Source of the DNA: Mesorhizobium loti
GTDB lineage: Bacteria > Pseudomonadota > Alphaproteobacteria > Rhizobiales > Rhizobiaceae
Direction of reading: 5' to 3'
DNA length: 64,000 nucleotides
NCBI RefSeq assembly: GCF_003148495.1
Contig: NZ_QGGH01000002.1
Coordinates: 124,001 to 188,000 of the forward strand
The translations under genes and the position numbers were made by a program. The notes beneath the pieces are model-generated. The model searched no databases. It was not told where the DNA came from and worked only from the letters and a program-made list of their open reading frames with translations. Below, piece by piece: positions 17,145 to 26,917 of this stretch; position 1 is the stretch's first letter; each line of letters starts with the position of its first letter.

Positions 17145-17801
17145 ATGAGCGCGAAGGCCGCCACCGCATCGACCAGGCCGGCCTTGCCCGGCTTGCGTCG
17201 GGCACTTGCCGGCGCCGCGGTTGTCGTCCTGCTCGGCGCCATGGCGCTCGACACCAAGGTGGTCAGGATCGGCTCCGCCGGCGACGTTCGCAGTGCCGTG
17301 TTTTCCGCCACTGACTACGGCAAGTCGGAATTTCCCAAGGTGCAGGCCGATGTCGAGGCACGCGCCGCCGACGCGGTGACGGTGGCGACGGCGATCGCCA
17401 AGGACAGAGCGACGGCGGAAAAGGAATACGGCGTGCCTGCGGGTGTCGGACCGGTCATCTCGGTCAAGTTCAGCGGAGTCGTCGGCGAAGGAAAATCGGG
17501 CATCTACAAGGTCGCCGTCGACGGCGTGCCGGATACGTTGATGATCCGCGTGCAGACCGGGCCGGCGATCAACGGAACGGAACTGCGCGACGCCACCGGC
17601 AAGATTACATTCGGCCAGTTCACCAACCAGATCGAATACCAGGATGCCGGTTCGGCGCTGAACAACGAGATGAAGAAGGAAGTCCTGGCAAAGCTCGACA
17701 CTAACGCCTTGACCGGCAAGACCATATCGGTGGTCGGCGCGTTCAAGCTGGTCAACCCGAAGAGTTGGCTCGTCACTCCCGTGAGCTTGGAAGTCAAATG
17801 A
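17145..17801 (+). CDS. DUF2291 family membrane-anchored protein linked to the erythritol ABC transporter
   Basis: 218 residues. A short basic N-terminus precedes one hydrophobic segment (ALAGAAVVVLLGAMAL, residues ~21-36), with no cysteine lipobox, so it is probably anchored in the inner membrane with a periplasmic domain. The core carries GPAINGTELRDATGKITFGQF and TNQIEYQDAGSALN, shared with the second DUF2291 protein here (37669-38313: RGTALRDSL, QFNDFTNQIDFAQFGKAFN). The biochemical role is unknown. Both copies are joined by ATGA overlap to the ATPase gene of a ribose-type ABC transporter, so an accessory transport role is the best inference. Confidence 0.75.
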   Translation: MSAKAATASTRPALPGLRRALAGAAVVVLLGAMALDTKVVRIGSAGDVRSAVFSATDYGKSEFPKVQADVEARAADAVTVATAIAKDRATAEKEYGVPAGVGPVISVKFSGVVGEGKSGIYKVAVDGVPDTLMIRVQTGPAINGTELRDATGKITFGQFTNQIEYQDAGSALNNEMKKEVLAKLDTNALTGKTISVVGAFKLVNPKSWLVTPVSLEVK

Positions 17802-19339
17802 AACCGGCTGCCGACACCGGATCTGTGAATGGCGACGCCGTGCTTTCGGCGCGCAACATCGTCATGTCGTATGGCGGCGTCCATGCGCTCAAGGGCGTCA
17901 ATTTCGACATCCATCGCGGCAAGGTCACCACGCTGTTTGGAGAGAATGGCGCCGGCAAGTCGACGCTGATGAAGATCCTGTCCGGCGTGGTCACGCCGAC
18001 ATCCGGCGACATCGTGCTCGACGGCAACCTCGTCAGTTTTTCCTCATCCTCGGACGCGCGCGATCGCGGCATCTCGATCATCCACCAGGAACTCAGCCTG
18101 GCGCCGAACCTCAGCGTTCGCGACAACATCTTCATGGGCCGCGAACTGCGCACCAGGACCGGCCTCGACTTCGCCGAGGAGCAGCGCCAGGCGCGCGCGC
18201 TGATGGCTGATCTCGAAGAGGACATCGACCCGATGACCCTGGTCGAGGATTTGCGCCTGGGGCAACAGCAGATCGTCGAGATCGCCCGGGCACTGTCGGT
18301 CGATTCCCGCATCCTGATCATGGACGAACCGACCTCGGCGCTCAGCGCGACAGAGGTGGAGGTGCTGTTCAAGGTGATCCGCGATTTGACCAGCCGCGGC
18401 GTCTCCATCGTCTACATTTCACATCACCTCGAAGAGGCGCTGCAGATCACCGACTACGCGGTTGTCCTGCGCGACGGCGCGATTACGGCAACGGCCGAAG
18501 CCAGGGACATCGACCTCGAGTGGATCGTGCGCAACATGGTCGGTGAGAACTTCGACCTCGGCTCACCGCCGACCGGTCATGAGTTCGGCGAGGTCGCCTT
18601 GTCGATCGAGGATGTCAGCGTCGTCGACACTTCGGGCTCAGGCTATTCCGTCGTCGACCACCTGTCGCTGGATGTCCGGGCAGGCGAGATCGTCTGCATC
18701 TATGGGCTGATGGGCGCCGGGCGCACGGAACTACTGGAAGCCGTCGCCGGACGGGTGCCGATGGCGGGCGGCCGCGCGCTTCTGGAAGGCGAGGACGTTT
18801 CGGGACTGAACATCGCCCAGCGCATCTCCAGAGGTCTTGTGCTCGTCCCCGAGGATCGCCAGCGCGACGGGCTGGTTCAAACGATGACCGTCGGCCGCAA
18901 TCTCTCGCTTGCCAGCATCGAAGCGTTCGCCAAGGGGCTGTTTCTGTCCCGCTCCAGGGAGCGTGGGCTGGTCGAGGATTCGATCCGCAAGGTGACCATC
19001 AAGACCGCCGGCGGCAACGCCATGATCGGATCGCTGTCGGGCGGCAATCAGCAGAAGGTGGTCATCGGCAAGATGCTGACGACCAACCCCAAGGTCATCC
19101 TCCTCGACGAGCCGAGCCGCGGCATTGATGTCGGCGCCAAGGCCGAAGTCTTCCGCTTGCTGAGCGAACGCGCCGCGCAGGGCCTTGCCGTCGTCTTCTC
19201 GACCTCGGAGGTCAACGAGTGCCTCAGCATTGCCCACCGCATCGTCGTCATGCGGCGTGGCAGGATTTCAGCTGAATTCGGCGCCAACGCCACCAAAGAG
19301 CAGATCATGGCCGCCTCCGGCGAAGCCGTGGTCGCCTGA
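17798..19339 (+). CDS. eryE: Erythritol ABC transporter ATPase EryE (RbsA type, two ABC domains)
   Basis: 513 residues. Domain 1 has Walker A GENGAGKST (~47), signature LRLGQQQIVEIARAL and Walker B ILIMDEPTSAL. Domain 2 has the degenerate GLMGAGRTELLEA, then LSGGNQQKVVIGKML and VILLDEPSRGIDVGAK, as in ribose-class importers. The start at 17798 overlaps the DUF2291 stop (ATGA) with GGAAG upstream. It energises uptake with EryF and EryG; position next to eryD and eryABC supports erythritol or a related polyol. Confidence 0.88.
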   Translation: MKPAADTGSVNGDAVLSARNIVMSYGGVHALKGVNFDIHRGKVTTLFGENGAGKSTLMKILSGVVTPTSGDIVLDGNLVSFSSSSDARDRGISIIHQELSLAPNLSVRDNIFMGRELRTRTGLDFAEEQRQARALMADLEEDIDPMTLVEDLRLGQQQIVEIARALSVDSRILIMDEPTSALSATEVEVLFKVIRDLTSRGVSIVYISHHLEEALQITDYAVVLRDGAITATAEARDIDLEWIVRNMVGENFDLGSPPTGHEFGEVALSIEDVSVVDTSGSGYSVVDHLSLDVRAGEIVCIYGLMGAGRTELLEAVAGRVPMAGGRALLEGEDVSGLNIAQRISRGLVLVPEDRQRDGLVQTMTVGRNLSLASIEAFAKGLFLSRSRERGLVEDSIRKVTIKTAGGNAMIGSLSGGNQQKVVIGKMLTTNPKVILLDEPSRGIDVGAKAEVFRLLSERAAQGLAVVFSTSEVNECLSIAHRIVVMRRGRISAEFGANATKEQIMAASGEAVVA

Positions 19340-19365
19340 TCACCAGAATTTCGGAGCCCAGACCC

Positions 19366-20496
19366 ATGACCGACGTCAGCCAGGCCAGAAAACAGTCCAG
19401 TTCAAGCGCGAGCGAAGGCTTCGATCTCGCCAAGCTGCTGCTCGAGGGCCGGGCCTTCTTTGCCCTGATCGTCATCATCGTCGTGTTTTCGATCCTGTCG
19501 CCCTACTACCTCTCGGTGGCGAATTTCCTGACCATGGCCTCGCATGTCGCCATCTTCGGGATTCTCGCGGTCGGCATGCTGCTCGTCATCCTCAATGGCG
19601 GCATCGACCTGTCGGTGGGGTCGACGCTGGGCTTGGCCGGCGTCGTTGCCGGCTTCCTGATGCAAGGCGTGACGCTGACCTGGCTGGGCGTCGTCCTCTA
19701 TCCGCCGGTCTGGGTGGTCGCGGTGCTGGCCTGCATGCTGGGCGCTGCTGTCGGGCTGATCAACGGCGTGCTCATCGCGCGCTTCAAGGTTCCAGCCTTC
19801 GTGGCGACGCTCGGCGTCATGTACATGGCGCGCGGCCTGGCGCTGCTTATGACCAGCGGTCTGACCTACAACAATCTCGGCGGCAAACCGGAGCTTGGAA
19901 ACACCGGCTTCGATGCGCTTGGCTTCAACCGCCTGTTCGGCGTGCCGACCGGTGTCGTGGTTCTCGTGGTCATCGCGCTGATCGGCAGCATCGTCTTGAA
20001 CCGCACCGCTTTCGGGCGCTGGCTCTACGCCTCGGGCGGCAATGAGCGCGCGGCCGAACTGTCCGGCGTTCCGGTCAAGACGGTGCAGATTTCCGTCTAT
20101 GTGCTGTCAGGTATCTGCGCCGCCATTGCCGGCCTGATCCTGTCCTCGCAGCTGACCTCGGCGGGACCGACCGCCGGCACCACCTACGAACTGACGGCCA
20201 TCGCGGCCGTCGTCATCGGCGGAGCGGCGCTGACCGGTGGGCGCGGCAATATCCGCGGAACCCTGCTCGGGGCCTTCGTCATCGGCTTCCTGTCCGACGG
20301 TCTGGTGATCATCGGCATCTCATCCTACTGGCAGACAGTGTTCACGGGCGCGGTCATCGTGCTCGCCGTGCTCCTCAATGCCGTTCAGTATCGCCGCCGC
20401 AGCAAGCTCCCAAGCGCGACAGGTGGCCAACCGACTTCTCAGAAACGGGGGAAGGCCGAAACGGCCAATCCTGCCCAAGGGAAGACTGCCAGGTGA
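19366..20496 (+). CDS. eryF: Erythritol ABC transporter permease EryF (RbsC type)
   Basis: 376 residues, highly hydrophobic from residue ~28 to ~345. It carries the family hallmark ILNGGIDLSVGSTLGL near residue 75 and the cytoplasmic loop GRWLYASGGNERAAELSGV that contacts the ATPase, followed by GGAALTGGRGNIRGTLLG. The C-terminal ~30 residues are basic and polar. It forms the inner-membrane channel with EryE. It starts 26 bp after eryE with GGAG in front. Confidence 0.88.
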   Translation: MTDVSQARKQSSSSASEGFDLAKLLLEGRAFFALIVIIVVFSILSPYYLSVANFLTMASHVAIFGILAVGMLLVILNGGIDLSVGSTLGLAGVVAGFLMQGVTLTWLGVVLYPPVWVVAVLACMLGAAVGLINGVLIARFKVPAFVATLGVMYMARGLALLMTSGLTYNNLGGKPELGNTGFDALGFNRLFGVPTGVVVLVVIALIGSIVLNRTAFGRWLYASGGNERAAELSGVPVKTVQISVYVLSGICAAIAGLILSSQLTSAGPTAGTTYELTAIAAVVIGGAALTGGRGNIRGTLLGAFVIGFLSDGLVIIGISSYWQTVFTGAVIVLAVLLNAVQYRRRSKLPSATGGQPTSQKRGKAETANPAQGKTAR

Positions 20497-20533
20497 CTGG
20501 CAGCAACACCGCGTAATCATTGGAGGAATGTAC

Positions 20534-21475
20534 ATGAAAACCATGCTGAAAAGTCTGCTTGCCGCCGCGATGGTCGTCGGGTTCACTGCCGCCGCGTCGG
20601 CCGCGGGCCTGATCTCGATCATCGTCAACGATCCGGCCAACCCCTACTGGCTGACCGAGGGCAACGTCGCCAAGGCCGAGGCCGAGAAGCTCGGCTATAC
20701 GGCCAATGTCGGCGCTCACAAGGGCGACACCAACACGGAAAGCAATTTGATCGACACCGCCATCACCAACAAGTCGGTGGCGATCATCCTTGACCCGGCC
20801 AACGCCGACGGTTCGGTCGGCGCGGTGAAGAAGGCGATTGCAGCCAACATCCCGGTGTTCCTCGTCAATGCCGAGATCAATCAGGAAGGCCTCGCCAAGG
20901 GTCAGCTCGTCTCCAACAATGCCCAGGGTGCTGCTCTCGGTGCCCAGCAGTGGGTGCAGGCAGTCGGCGAAAAGGGCAAATATGTCGAACTGCTCGGCGC
21001 CCCGTCGGACAACAATGCGGCCACGCGCTCGAATGGCTACGCGACCGTGCTGAGCCAGTATCCGGATCTCGAAAAGGCTGCTTCGCAGGTCGCCAACTGG
21101 GATCGTACCCAGGGCCACGACAAGATGCAGAGCATGCTTCAGGCCAATCCTGACATCATCGCCGTGATCAGCGGCAATGACGAAATGGCGCTTGGCGCGG
21201 TTGCGGCGCTGAAGGAAGCCGGCAAGCTCGCTGGCATCAAGGTCGGCGGCTTCGACGGCTCCCCGGATGCGGTTGCGGCGATCAAGTCCGGCGAATTGCA
21301 GTACACCGTGCTGCAGCCGGTCGCCATCTTCTCGGCCAAGGCCGTGCAGCAGGCGGACTCGTTCATCAAGACGGGCGCCACCGGTGCGGCGACCGAGAAG
21401 CAGCTGTTCGATTGCCTTCTCATCACCAAGGACAATGTCGACAAGTACACGGCACCCTTCGTGCTGTCGGAATAA
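20534..21475 (+). CDS. eryG: Erythritol ABC transporter periplasmic binding protein EryG (RbsB type)
   Basis: 313 residues with a Sec signal peptide (MKTMLKSLLAAAMVVGFTAAASA, cleavage after ~23). The mature part is a type I periplasmic binding fold: IIVNDPANPYW, ILDPANADGSVGAVKKA, VISGNDEMALGAVAALK, VGGFDGSPDAV. The start at 20534 is chosen because GGAGGA at 20522-20527 is 6 nt upstream; an ATG at 20528 would be too close. A strong hairpin follows 8 nt after the stop, likely raising its mRNA level relative to the enzymes downstream. Confidence 0.9.
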   Translation: MKTMLKSLLAAAMVVGFTAAASAAGLISIIVNDPANPYWLTEGNVAKAEAEKLGYTANVGAHKGDTNTESNLIDTAITNKSVAIILDPANADGSVGAVKKAIAANIPVFLVNAEINQEGLAKGQLVSNNAQGAALGAQQWVQAVGEKGKYVELLGAPSDNNAATRSNGYATVLSQYPDLEKAASQVANWDRTQGHDKMQSMLQANPDIIAVISGNDEMALGAVAALKEAGKLAGIKVGGFDGSPDAVAAIKSGELQYTVLQPVAIFSAKAVQQADSFIKTGATGAATEKQLFDCLLITKDNVDKYTAPFVLSE

Positions 21476-21483
21476 AACCTGCA

Positions 21484-21519
21484 CAGGGGGTGTCCTTGCG
21501 GACACTCCCTGCCTCTTTT
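21484..21519 (+). terminator. Hairpin with T-run after eryG (partial terminator / mRNA stabiliser)
   Basis: CAGGGGGTGTCC (21484-21495) pairs with GGACACTCCCTG (21500-21511) through 12 bp with one G-U pair and a TTGC loop. CC, TC and TTTT (21516-21519) follow. It lies within the operon, between the binding-protein gene and the kinase gene, so it probably attenuates read-through rather than ending the unit. Confidence 0.7.
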
Positions 21520-21577
21520 ACGAGATGAACAAGACCGCCCTCGTGCACTGCCTTAGCAACCAACCGGAATTTGTGTC

Positions 21578-23137
21578 ATGAAAGACCTGCTGATCGGCAT
21601 CGACGCGGGCACGTCGGTGATCAAATCGATCGCTTTCGATCTGTCCGGGCGGCAGCTCGCCATGACGTCTGTGCCCAACAGCTTCGTCACGCTGGAAGGC
21701 GGCGGCGCCGAGCAGGACCTCGACCAGACCTGGCGCGACATGGCGCGGACCGTTCGCGATCTGGCGGCCAAGGTTCCCGACCTCGCGCAACGAACCGCGG
21801 CGGTGGCCATCACCGGGCAGGGCGACGGAACCTGGCTGATCGATGGCGACGGCTTGCCTGTCTCGCGCGCCTGGCTGTGGCTCGATGCCCGCGCCGGACA
21901 TTTGGTGGACGAGATGCGCGCCGATCCCCGGGATCGCAGGCGGTTCGAGCTGACCGGCACGGGGCTGAATTCCTGCCAGCAAGGCGCCCAGCTTGCCTTC
22001 ATGAAAAAGAACCATCCCGACATGCTGGAGCGGGCGGCAACCGCTCTGCATTGCAAGGATTGGCTCTACTTCAAGATGACGGCCGAACGCGCAACGGATC
22101 CCTCCGAGGGAACCTTCACCTTCGGCGATTTTCGGTCGCGCAGCTATTCCGACGAAGCCCTCGACATCCTGGACCTGACGACGCATCGCCGCCTGTTGCC
22201 TCCCATGCTCGAAGGCACCACAGCCCATCATCCGCTGTCGCGATCGGCGGCTGCAGAGACCGGCCTGCTCGAAGGCACGCCGGTTGTGCTGGGTTACGTC
22301 GATATGGTCATGACGGCGCTCGGAGCCGGCCTCTATGATCCCTCAGGCAATGTCGGCTGCACGGTCATCGGCTCGACCGGCATACACACGCGCTTCGCCG
22401 CCACTCCCGACGATGTCGTTTTGAACGACGATGGCTCCGGCTACACGATCGCCATGCCTGTTCCCAGCGCCTTTGCCCAACTGCAGTCCAACATGGCGGC
22501 GACACTCAACATCGACTGGCTGCTTGGCCTTGCGCGCGACGTGCTCGCCACGGCTGGCGGCAAACCTTCTCATGACGACTTACTGAAGGCACTCGACGTC
22601 TGGGTGGAAGCATCGGAGCCTGGATCGCTGATTTACCAGCCTTACATATCGCTGGCCGGCGAGAGAGGGCCGTTCGTCGACCCTGACGCGCGCGCGGGTT
22701 TCATCGGCCTTTCGGTCAAGCATGGCTTTGGCGATCTGGCACGCGGCGTGCTCGAAGGATTGGCCTTCGCCGCACGCGATTGCTACCAGGCGATGGGCGC
22801 CGTGCCGAGCGAGATCCGCCTGTCAGGCGGCGCCGCGCGCAGCCCGTCGCTACGCCGCATCATCGCCGCGGCGACCCGGGCGCAGGTGCGTACCAGCAGC
22901 CGCCAGGAAGCGGGCGCCGCGGGCGCCGCGATGATGGCCGCGGTCGGGCTCGGCGTCTATGGCTCTATGGAAGACTGCGCCGCCGAGTGGGTGACGCCGC
23001 TTCTCGGCGACTGCGATGCCTATGACGAGGCGCTGTCGCAAACCTACGATGCGCTCTTCCCTTCCTTCGTTGCAGCGCGTCAGGCGCTTAGGCCGGTGTG
23101 GAAGGGCATGGCGCACCGCACAGGAGCAAGGTCTTGA
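21578..23137 (+). CDS. eryA: Erythritol kinase EryA (FGGY family)
   Basis: 519 residues, FGGY fold: GIDAGTSVIKSIAFD at the N-terminus, ITGQGDGTWLID, catalytic Asp in LGYVDMVMTALGAG, and the C-terminal LSGGAARSPSLRRIIA nucleotide loop. In Brucella, EryA phosphorylates erythritol to L-erythritol 4-phosphate. The order transporter-kinase-dehydrogenase-EryC supports the assignment better than sequence alone. It overlaps eryB by 4 bp (TTGA). It is distinct from the LyxK-like kinase at 11659. Confidence 0.87.
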   Translation: MKDLLIGIDAGTSVIKSIAFDLSGRQLAMTSVPNSFVTLEGGGAEQDLDQTWRDMARTVRDLAAKVPDLAQRTAAVAITGQGDGTWLIDGDGLPVSRAWLWLDARAGHLVDEMRADPRDRRRFELTGTGLNSCQQGAQLAFMKKNHPDMLERAATALHCKDWLYFKMTAERATDPSEGTFTFGDFRSRSYSDEALDILDLTTHRRLLPPMLEGTTAHHPLSRSAAAETGLLEGTPVVLGYVDMVMTALGAGLYDPSGNVGCTVIGSTGIHTRFAATPDDVVLNDDGSGYTIAMPVPSAFAQLQSNMAATLNIDWLLGLARDVLATAGGKPSHDDLLKALDVWVEASEPGSLIYQPYISLAGERGPFVDPDARAGFIGLSVKHGFGDLARGVLEGLAFAARDCYQAMGAVPSEIRLSGGAARSPSLRRIIAAATRAQVRTSSRQEAGAAGAAMMAAVGLGVYGSMEDCAAEWVTPLLGDCDAYDEALSQTYDALFPSFVAARQALRPVWKGMAHRTGARS

Positions 23138-24651
23138 GCAATACAACAGATGTCGTCGATCTCTTCGTGATCGGCGGCGGCGTCAATGGGGCCGGCATAG
23201 CGCGTGACGCGGCAGGTCGCGGGCTGTCCGTCATCCTGTGCGAAAAGGACGATCTCGCTCAAGGCACCAGCTCGCGCTCCGGCAAGCTGGTGCATGGCGG
23301 CCTGCGCTACCTCGAATATTATGAATTCAGGCTGGTTCGTGAAGCGCTGATCGAACGCGAGGTGCTGCTCGAGGCGGCGCCGCACATCATCTGGCCGATG
23401 CGCTTCGTTCTTCCGCACAGCCCGCAGGACAGGCCGGCATGGCTGGTCCGGCTCGGGCTGTTTCTCTACGACCACCTTGGCGGCCGCAAACGCTTGCCGG
23501 GGACAAGAACGCTTGATCTGAGGACGGCGCCGGAAGGCGCTCCCATCAAGGATGAATTCAGGCGCGGTTTCGAATACTCCGACTGCTGGGTCGACGATGC
23601 GCGCCTGGTGCTGCTCAACGCGCTGGACGCCAGGCAGCGCGGCGCAAGGGTACTCACGCGCACGGCTTGTGTCGCGGCGCGCCGCGAAGACGGACTGTGG
23701 TCGATCGACATGCAGGACGGCCGCACGGGCGCCGTCACGAAAGTCCGCGCGCGGGCGCTGATCAACGCGGCAGGCCCTTGGGTCAACGACATTGTCAGCC
23801 GCGTCGCCGGGCAGAATTCCACCCGCAATGTTCGTCTGGTGAAAGGCAGCCATATCGTCGTGCCCAAATTCTGGGAGGGGCGGCAGGCCTATCTCATTCA
23901 GAACAACGACAAGCGGGTGATCTTCGTCAATCCCTATGAGAACGATCTGGCGCTGATCGGTACGACCGATATTCCCTACGAAGGCAGGCCCGAAGAAGTG
24001 GCCGCCGAGGCAAGCGAAGTCGACTATCTGATCAAGGTGGTCAATCGCTATTTCAAGCGACAGATGACACCACGGGACGTGGTCTACAGTTTCTCCGGCG
24101 TGCGTCCGCTCTATGACGACAATGCCGACAATCCAAGCGCGGTGACGCGCGACTATATTTTCGAACTCGACGCCTCCAATGGCAACGCACCGCTGCTTTC
24201 GGTATTCGGCGGCAAGATCACCACCTTCCGCAAGCTGTCCGAACATGCGCTGGAAAAGATCCAGCCGTTCTTTCCGACGATGAAGAAAGCCTGGACGGCC
24301 AAAATTCCCTTGCCGGGAGGCGACCTTCCCAATGCGGACTTCGAGCAGTTCCTGAGCGACTTGCATGCCGAGTTTTCGTGGCTCAGCCCCTCGCTGGTGA
24401 AGCACTACGCCCGAAGCTACGGCACCCGCGCCAGAAAATTGCTCGCCGGCGCGCATGGCGAAGCGGACCTTGGCCGCCGCTTCGGGCCCGATCTGTATGA
24501 ACGGGAGGCAAGGTTCCTGGCCGAGACCGAATGGGCCGGCACATCAGCCGATATCCTGGAACGCCGCACCAAACATGGCCTGCATATCGATGCAGCCGAG
24601 CGGAAAGCATTCGAAGACTGGTTCGGTAACATAATGGCGGCGGCAGACTGA
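23134..24651 (+). CDS. eryB: L-erythritol 4-phosphate dehydrogenase EryB (GlpD-like)
   Basis: 505 residues: FAD motif VIGGGVNGAGIARDAAGRG at ~11, the GlpD signature VHGGLRYLEYYEFRLVREAL, NAAGPWVNDIVS, LIGTTDIPY, SGVRPLYDDN and FGGKITTFRKL. In Brucella EryB oxidises L-erythritol 4-phosphate to L-3-tetrulose 4-phosphate. The start is a TTG at 23134 with AGGAG at 23122-23126, overlapping the eryA stop; the ATG 36 nt upstream gives a non-family extension. Its stop and the eryC start share one base. Confidence 0.87.
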   Translation: MSNTTDVVDLFVIGGGVNGAGIARDAAGRGLSVILCEKDDLAQGTSSRSGKLVHGGLRYLEYYEFRLVREALIEREVLLEAAPHIIWPMRFVLPHSPQDRPAWLVRLGLFLYDHLGGRKRLPGTRTLDLRTAPEGAPIKDEFRRGFEYSDCWVDDARLVLLNALDARQRGARVLTRTACVAARREDGLWSIDMQDGRTGAVTKVRARALINAAGPWVNDIVSRVAGQNSTRNVRLVKGSHIVVPKFWEGRQAYLIQNNDKRVIFVNPYENDLALIGTTDIPYEGRPEEVAAEASEVDYLIKVVNRYFKRQMTPRDVVYSFSGVRPLYDDNADNPSAVTRDYIFELDASNGNAPLLSVFGGKITTFRKLSEHALEKIQPFFPTMKKAWTAKIPLPGGDLPNADFEQFLSDLHAEFSWLSPSLVKHYARSYGTRARKLLAGAHGEADLGRRFGPDLYEREARFLAETEWAGTSADILERRTKHGLHIDAAERKAFEDWFGNIMAAAD

Positions 24652-25589
24652 TGGCCTTCACGCTTTCCCTCAACACCAATCCACTGGTCAACCGCTTCGC
24701 CGATCCAGACGATTTGATCGACGCGATCGCCTACGGCATCGGCATCCGCGATGTGCAGCTGACGCATGAATTCGTCAATCCGGGCTGGCCGGCGGCGACG
24801 ATTGTCAAATTCCTGCGCCTGTTCAACAGCGCGCTTTCGCGGACCGGTGTCAGGATCACTTCCGGCATGACCGGACCCTATGGCCGGCTCAACCATTTCG
24901 GCCACCCGGATGCGGATGTCCGGCGCTATTATGTCGACTGGTTCAAGACCTTCGCCGACATTTCCGCCGAGCTCGGCGCGTCAGGCATGGGCACGCAGTT
25001 CGCGATCTTCACCTACAAGGACTTTGACGATCCGCAACGGCGGGCGGCACTGCTCGACATCGCGCTCGAATGCTGGCGCGAGGTGGCCGAGCACGCGAGG
25101 GCGGCGGGCCTGACATACCTGTTCTGGGAGCCGATGTCGGTCGGCCGTGAGTTCGGCCACACGATCGAAAGCTGCGTCACGCTGCAAGGCGCCATCGACG
25201 CGGCGAAGCTGCCCATACCGATGAAGATGATGGTGGATATCGATCATGGCGACGTGACCTCGGCCGATCCCGCCGACACCGATCCCTATGCCTGGGCGAA
25301 GGCGTTTCCATTGCAATCGCCGATCATCCACATCAAACAGTCTTCCATGAACAAGGGCGGGCACTGGCCGTTCACGGCCGCCTACAACAAGGACGGCCGC
25401 ATAGTTCCGCAAAAGCTGCTGGATGCGGTTCGGCAAGGCGGCGGAACCGACAATGAAATTTGCCTTGAACTTTCCTTCAGGGAGAGGGAACCAGTCGATC
25501 ATCAGGTTATCGAGATGATCCGCGAGTCGGTGGATTTCTGGGCGCCTTACGTCGACAGTGGTCGCGACAGTCTCAAGCCTCGGGCCTGA
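24651..25589 (+). CDS. eryC: Tetrulose 4-phosphate racemase EryC (TIM-barrel isomerase)
   Basis: 312 residues, xylose-isomerase-like TIM barrel (AP endonuclease family 2). Metal-site candidates are in LFWEPMSVGREFGHT, KMMVDIDHGD and IIHIKQSSMNKGGHWPFT, with EICLELSFRERE near the C-terminus. Brucella EryC converts L-3-tetrulose 4-phosphate to its D-isomer. Because L-erythrulose 1-phosphate is the same compound as L-3-tetrulose 4-phosphate, it could also act on the product of an OiaX-type apiose pathway. It is translationally coupled to eryB (TGATG). Confidence 0.85.
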   Translation: MAFTLSLNTNPLVNRFADPDDLIDAIAYGIGIRDVQLTHEFVNPGWPAATIVKFLRLFNSALSRTGVRITSGMTGPYGRLNHFGHPDADVRRYYVDWFKTFADISAELGASGMGTQFAIFTYKDFDDPQRRAALLDIALECWREVAEHARAAGLTYLFWEPMSVGREFGHTIESCVTLQGAIDAAKLPIPMKMMVDIDHGDVTSADPADTDPYAWAKAFPLQSPIIHIKQSSMNKGGHWPFTAAYNKDGRIVPQKLLDAVRQGGGTDNEICLELSFREREPVDHQVIEMIRESVDFWAPYVDSGRDSLKPRA

Positions 25590-25654
25590 GCGAACACGTC
25601 GCCCGAAAGCCGGCGCCGATGTCGGCTCGCAAAAAGTATCGAAGGAGAAGAAGA

Positions 25655-26422
25655 ATGGCCCCATATTGGGTCGGCACGAGCTGGAAGATGAACAAGACGC
25701 TGTCGGAGGCATTGCGGTTCGCCGATGCGCTAGCGGCCTTCGTGCCTGACTTCGATCAGGCGATACAGCCTTTCGTCATCCCGCCCTTCACCGCCGTGCG
25801 CCAGGTCAAGGGGGCGCTGGCCAAGACCCGCGTAAAGGTCGGCGCCCAGAACATGCATTGGGCTGACGCCGGCGCCTGGACGGGAGAGATTTCGCCAGTG
25901 ATGTTGAAAGACTGCGGGCTGGATGTGATCGAACTCGGCCACAGCGAGCGCCGCGAGCATTTCGGCGAGACGGATGCGACTGTCGGACTGAAAACGGCGG
26001 CGGCGGTCAAGCATGGCTTCGTACCGCTGATCTGCGTCGGCGAGACGCTGGCCGAGCGTGAATCCGGCCGCGCCGAGGCGGTGTTGACGGCACAGGTTCT
26101 CGGCGCGCTGCGGGAGCTCGGCGGTGATCAACTGAAGGCAGAAATCCTCTTTGCCTACGAGCCGGTCTGGGCGATCGGCGAGAAGGGCATTCCCGCAAGT
26201 GCTGACTATGCCGACAAGCAGCAGGCACTGATCAAGCAGGTCGCCGCCGACCGGCTGCCGATTGCCCCGCCTGTGCTTTATGGCGGCAGCGTCAATCCCG
26301 GCAACGCAGCCGAACTGATCGGCCAGCCGCATATCGACGGGCTGTTCATCGGCCGCTCGGCGTGGCAAGCAGAAGGCTATATCGACATTCTGAAAAAAGC
26401 GTCGGCCGCCATCGCGCGCTGA
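25655..26422 (+). CDS. eryH: TpiA-like D-3-tetrulose 4-phosphate isomerase EryH (TpiA2)
   Basis: 255 residues with all triosephosphate isomerase catalytic elements: GTSWKMNKT (Asn, Lys), ELGHSERR (His), AYEPVWAIG (Glu) and the [12 protein letters not shown] phosphate loop. The start at 25655 ([10 protein letters not shown]) follows AAGGAG; the earlier ATG at 25619 adds an Arg-rich run. In Brucella the ery-linked TpiA2 (EryH) converts D-3-tetrulose 4-phosphate to D-erythrulose 4-phosphate. The 65 bp gap from eryC contains only the ribosome binding site. Confidence 0.88.
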   Translation: MAPYWVGTSWKMNKTLSEALRFADALAAFVPDFDQAIQPFVIPPFTAVRQVKGALAKTRVKVGAQNMHWADAGAWTGEISPVMLKDCGLDVIELGHSERREHFGETDATVGLKTAAAVKHGFVPLICVGETLAERESGRAEAVLTAQVLGALRELGGDQLKAEILFAYEPVWAIGEKGIPASADYADKQQALIKQVAADRLPIAPPVLYGGSVNPGNAAELIGQPHIDGLFIGRSAWQAEGYIDILKKASAAIAR

Positions 26423-26456
26423 CTGCTACGACACGAAAGCAAAGGAGTTCATTATC

Positions 26457-26894
26457 ATGAGGATCGCACTCGGAGCCGACAGCGCCGGCAAGCCGCTGCT
26501 TGACGTCATCGCCAAGCATCTCGCCACCAAGCCCGAGCTGCAGGTCGTTGATCTCAGCCAGGCCGGATTCTACGCCGATATCGCCGCCGCAGTCGGCCAC
26601 GAAATTCTGGACGGCAACTACGACCGGGCCATCCTGTTTTGCGGCACCGGCATCGGCGTCAGCATCTCCGCCAACAAGGTTCCGGGCATTCGCGCCGCAT
26701 TGACCCACGATACCTATTCCGCCGAGCGCGCCGCCAAGTCCAACAACGCCCAGATCATCACCATGGGCGCCCGCGTCATCGGCCCGGAACTGGCGAAATC
26801 GATCGCCGACGCGTGGCTGGCCTCGGAGTTCGATCCGAACGGCCCGTCTGCCGCAAACGTGCAGGCCGTCGACAAGCTCGACGCCAAGCGCTGA
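26457..26894 (+). CDS. eryI: RpiB-like D-erythrulose 4-phosphate isomerase EryI
   Basis: 145 residues, RpiB/LacAB fold. [11 protein letters not shown] at the start and the catalytic-Cys loop [23 protein letters not shown] are typical of ribose 5-phosphate isomerase B. Brucella EryI turns D-erythrulose 4-phosphate into D-erythrose 4-phosphate, the entry to the pentose phosphate pathway. AGGAG lies upstream of 26457. It is the last gene of the erythritol unit and converges on dhaL with a 23 bp gap. Confidence 0.87.
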   Translation: MRIALGADSAGKPLLDVIAKHLATKPELQVVDLSQAGFYADIAAAVGHEILDGNYDRAILFCGTGIGVSISANKVPGIRAALTHDTYSAERAAKSNNAQIITMGARVIGPELAKSIADAWLASEFDPNGPSAANVQAVDKLDAKR

Positions 26895-26917
26895 AAGACG
26901 CGGCGGTCCGCTGCTGA

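Noticed and set aside
23080..24456. A 458-codon open frame on the minus strand opposite eryB
   Set aside because: Composition is that of antisense GC-rich coding DNA, and eryB on the other strand has all GlpD motifs.
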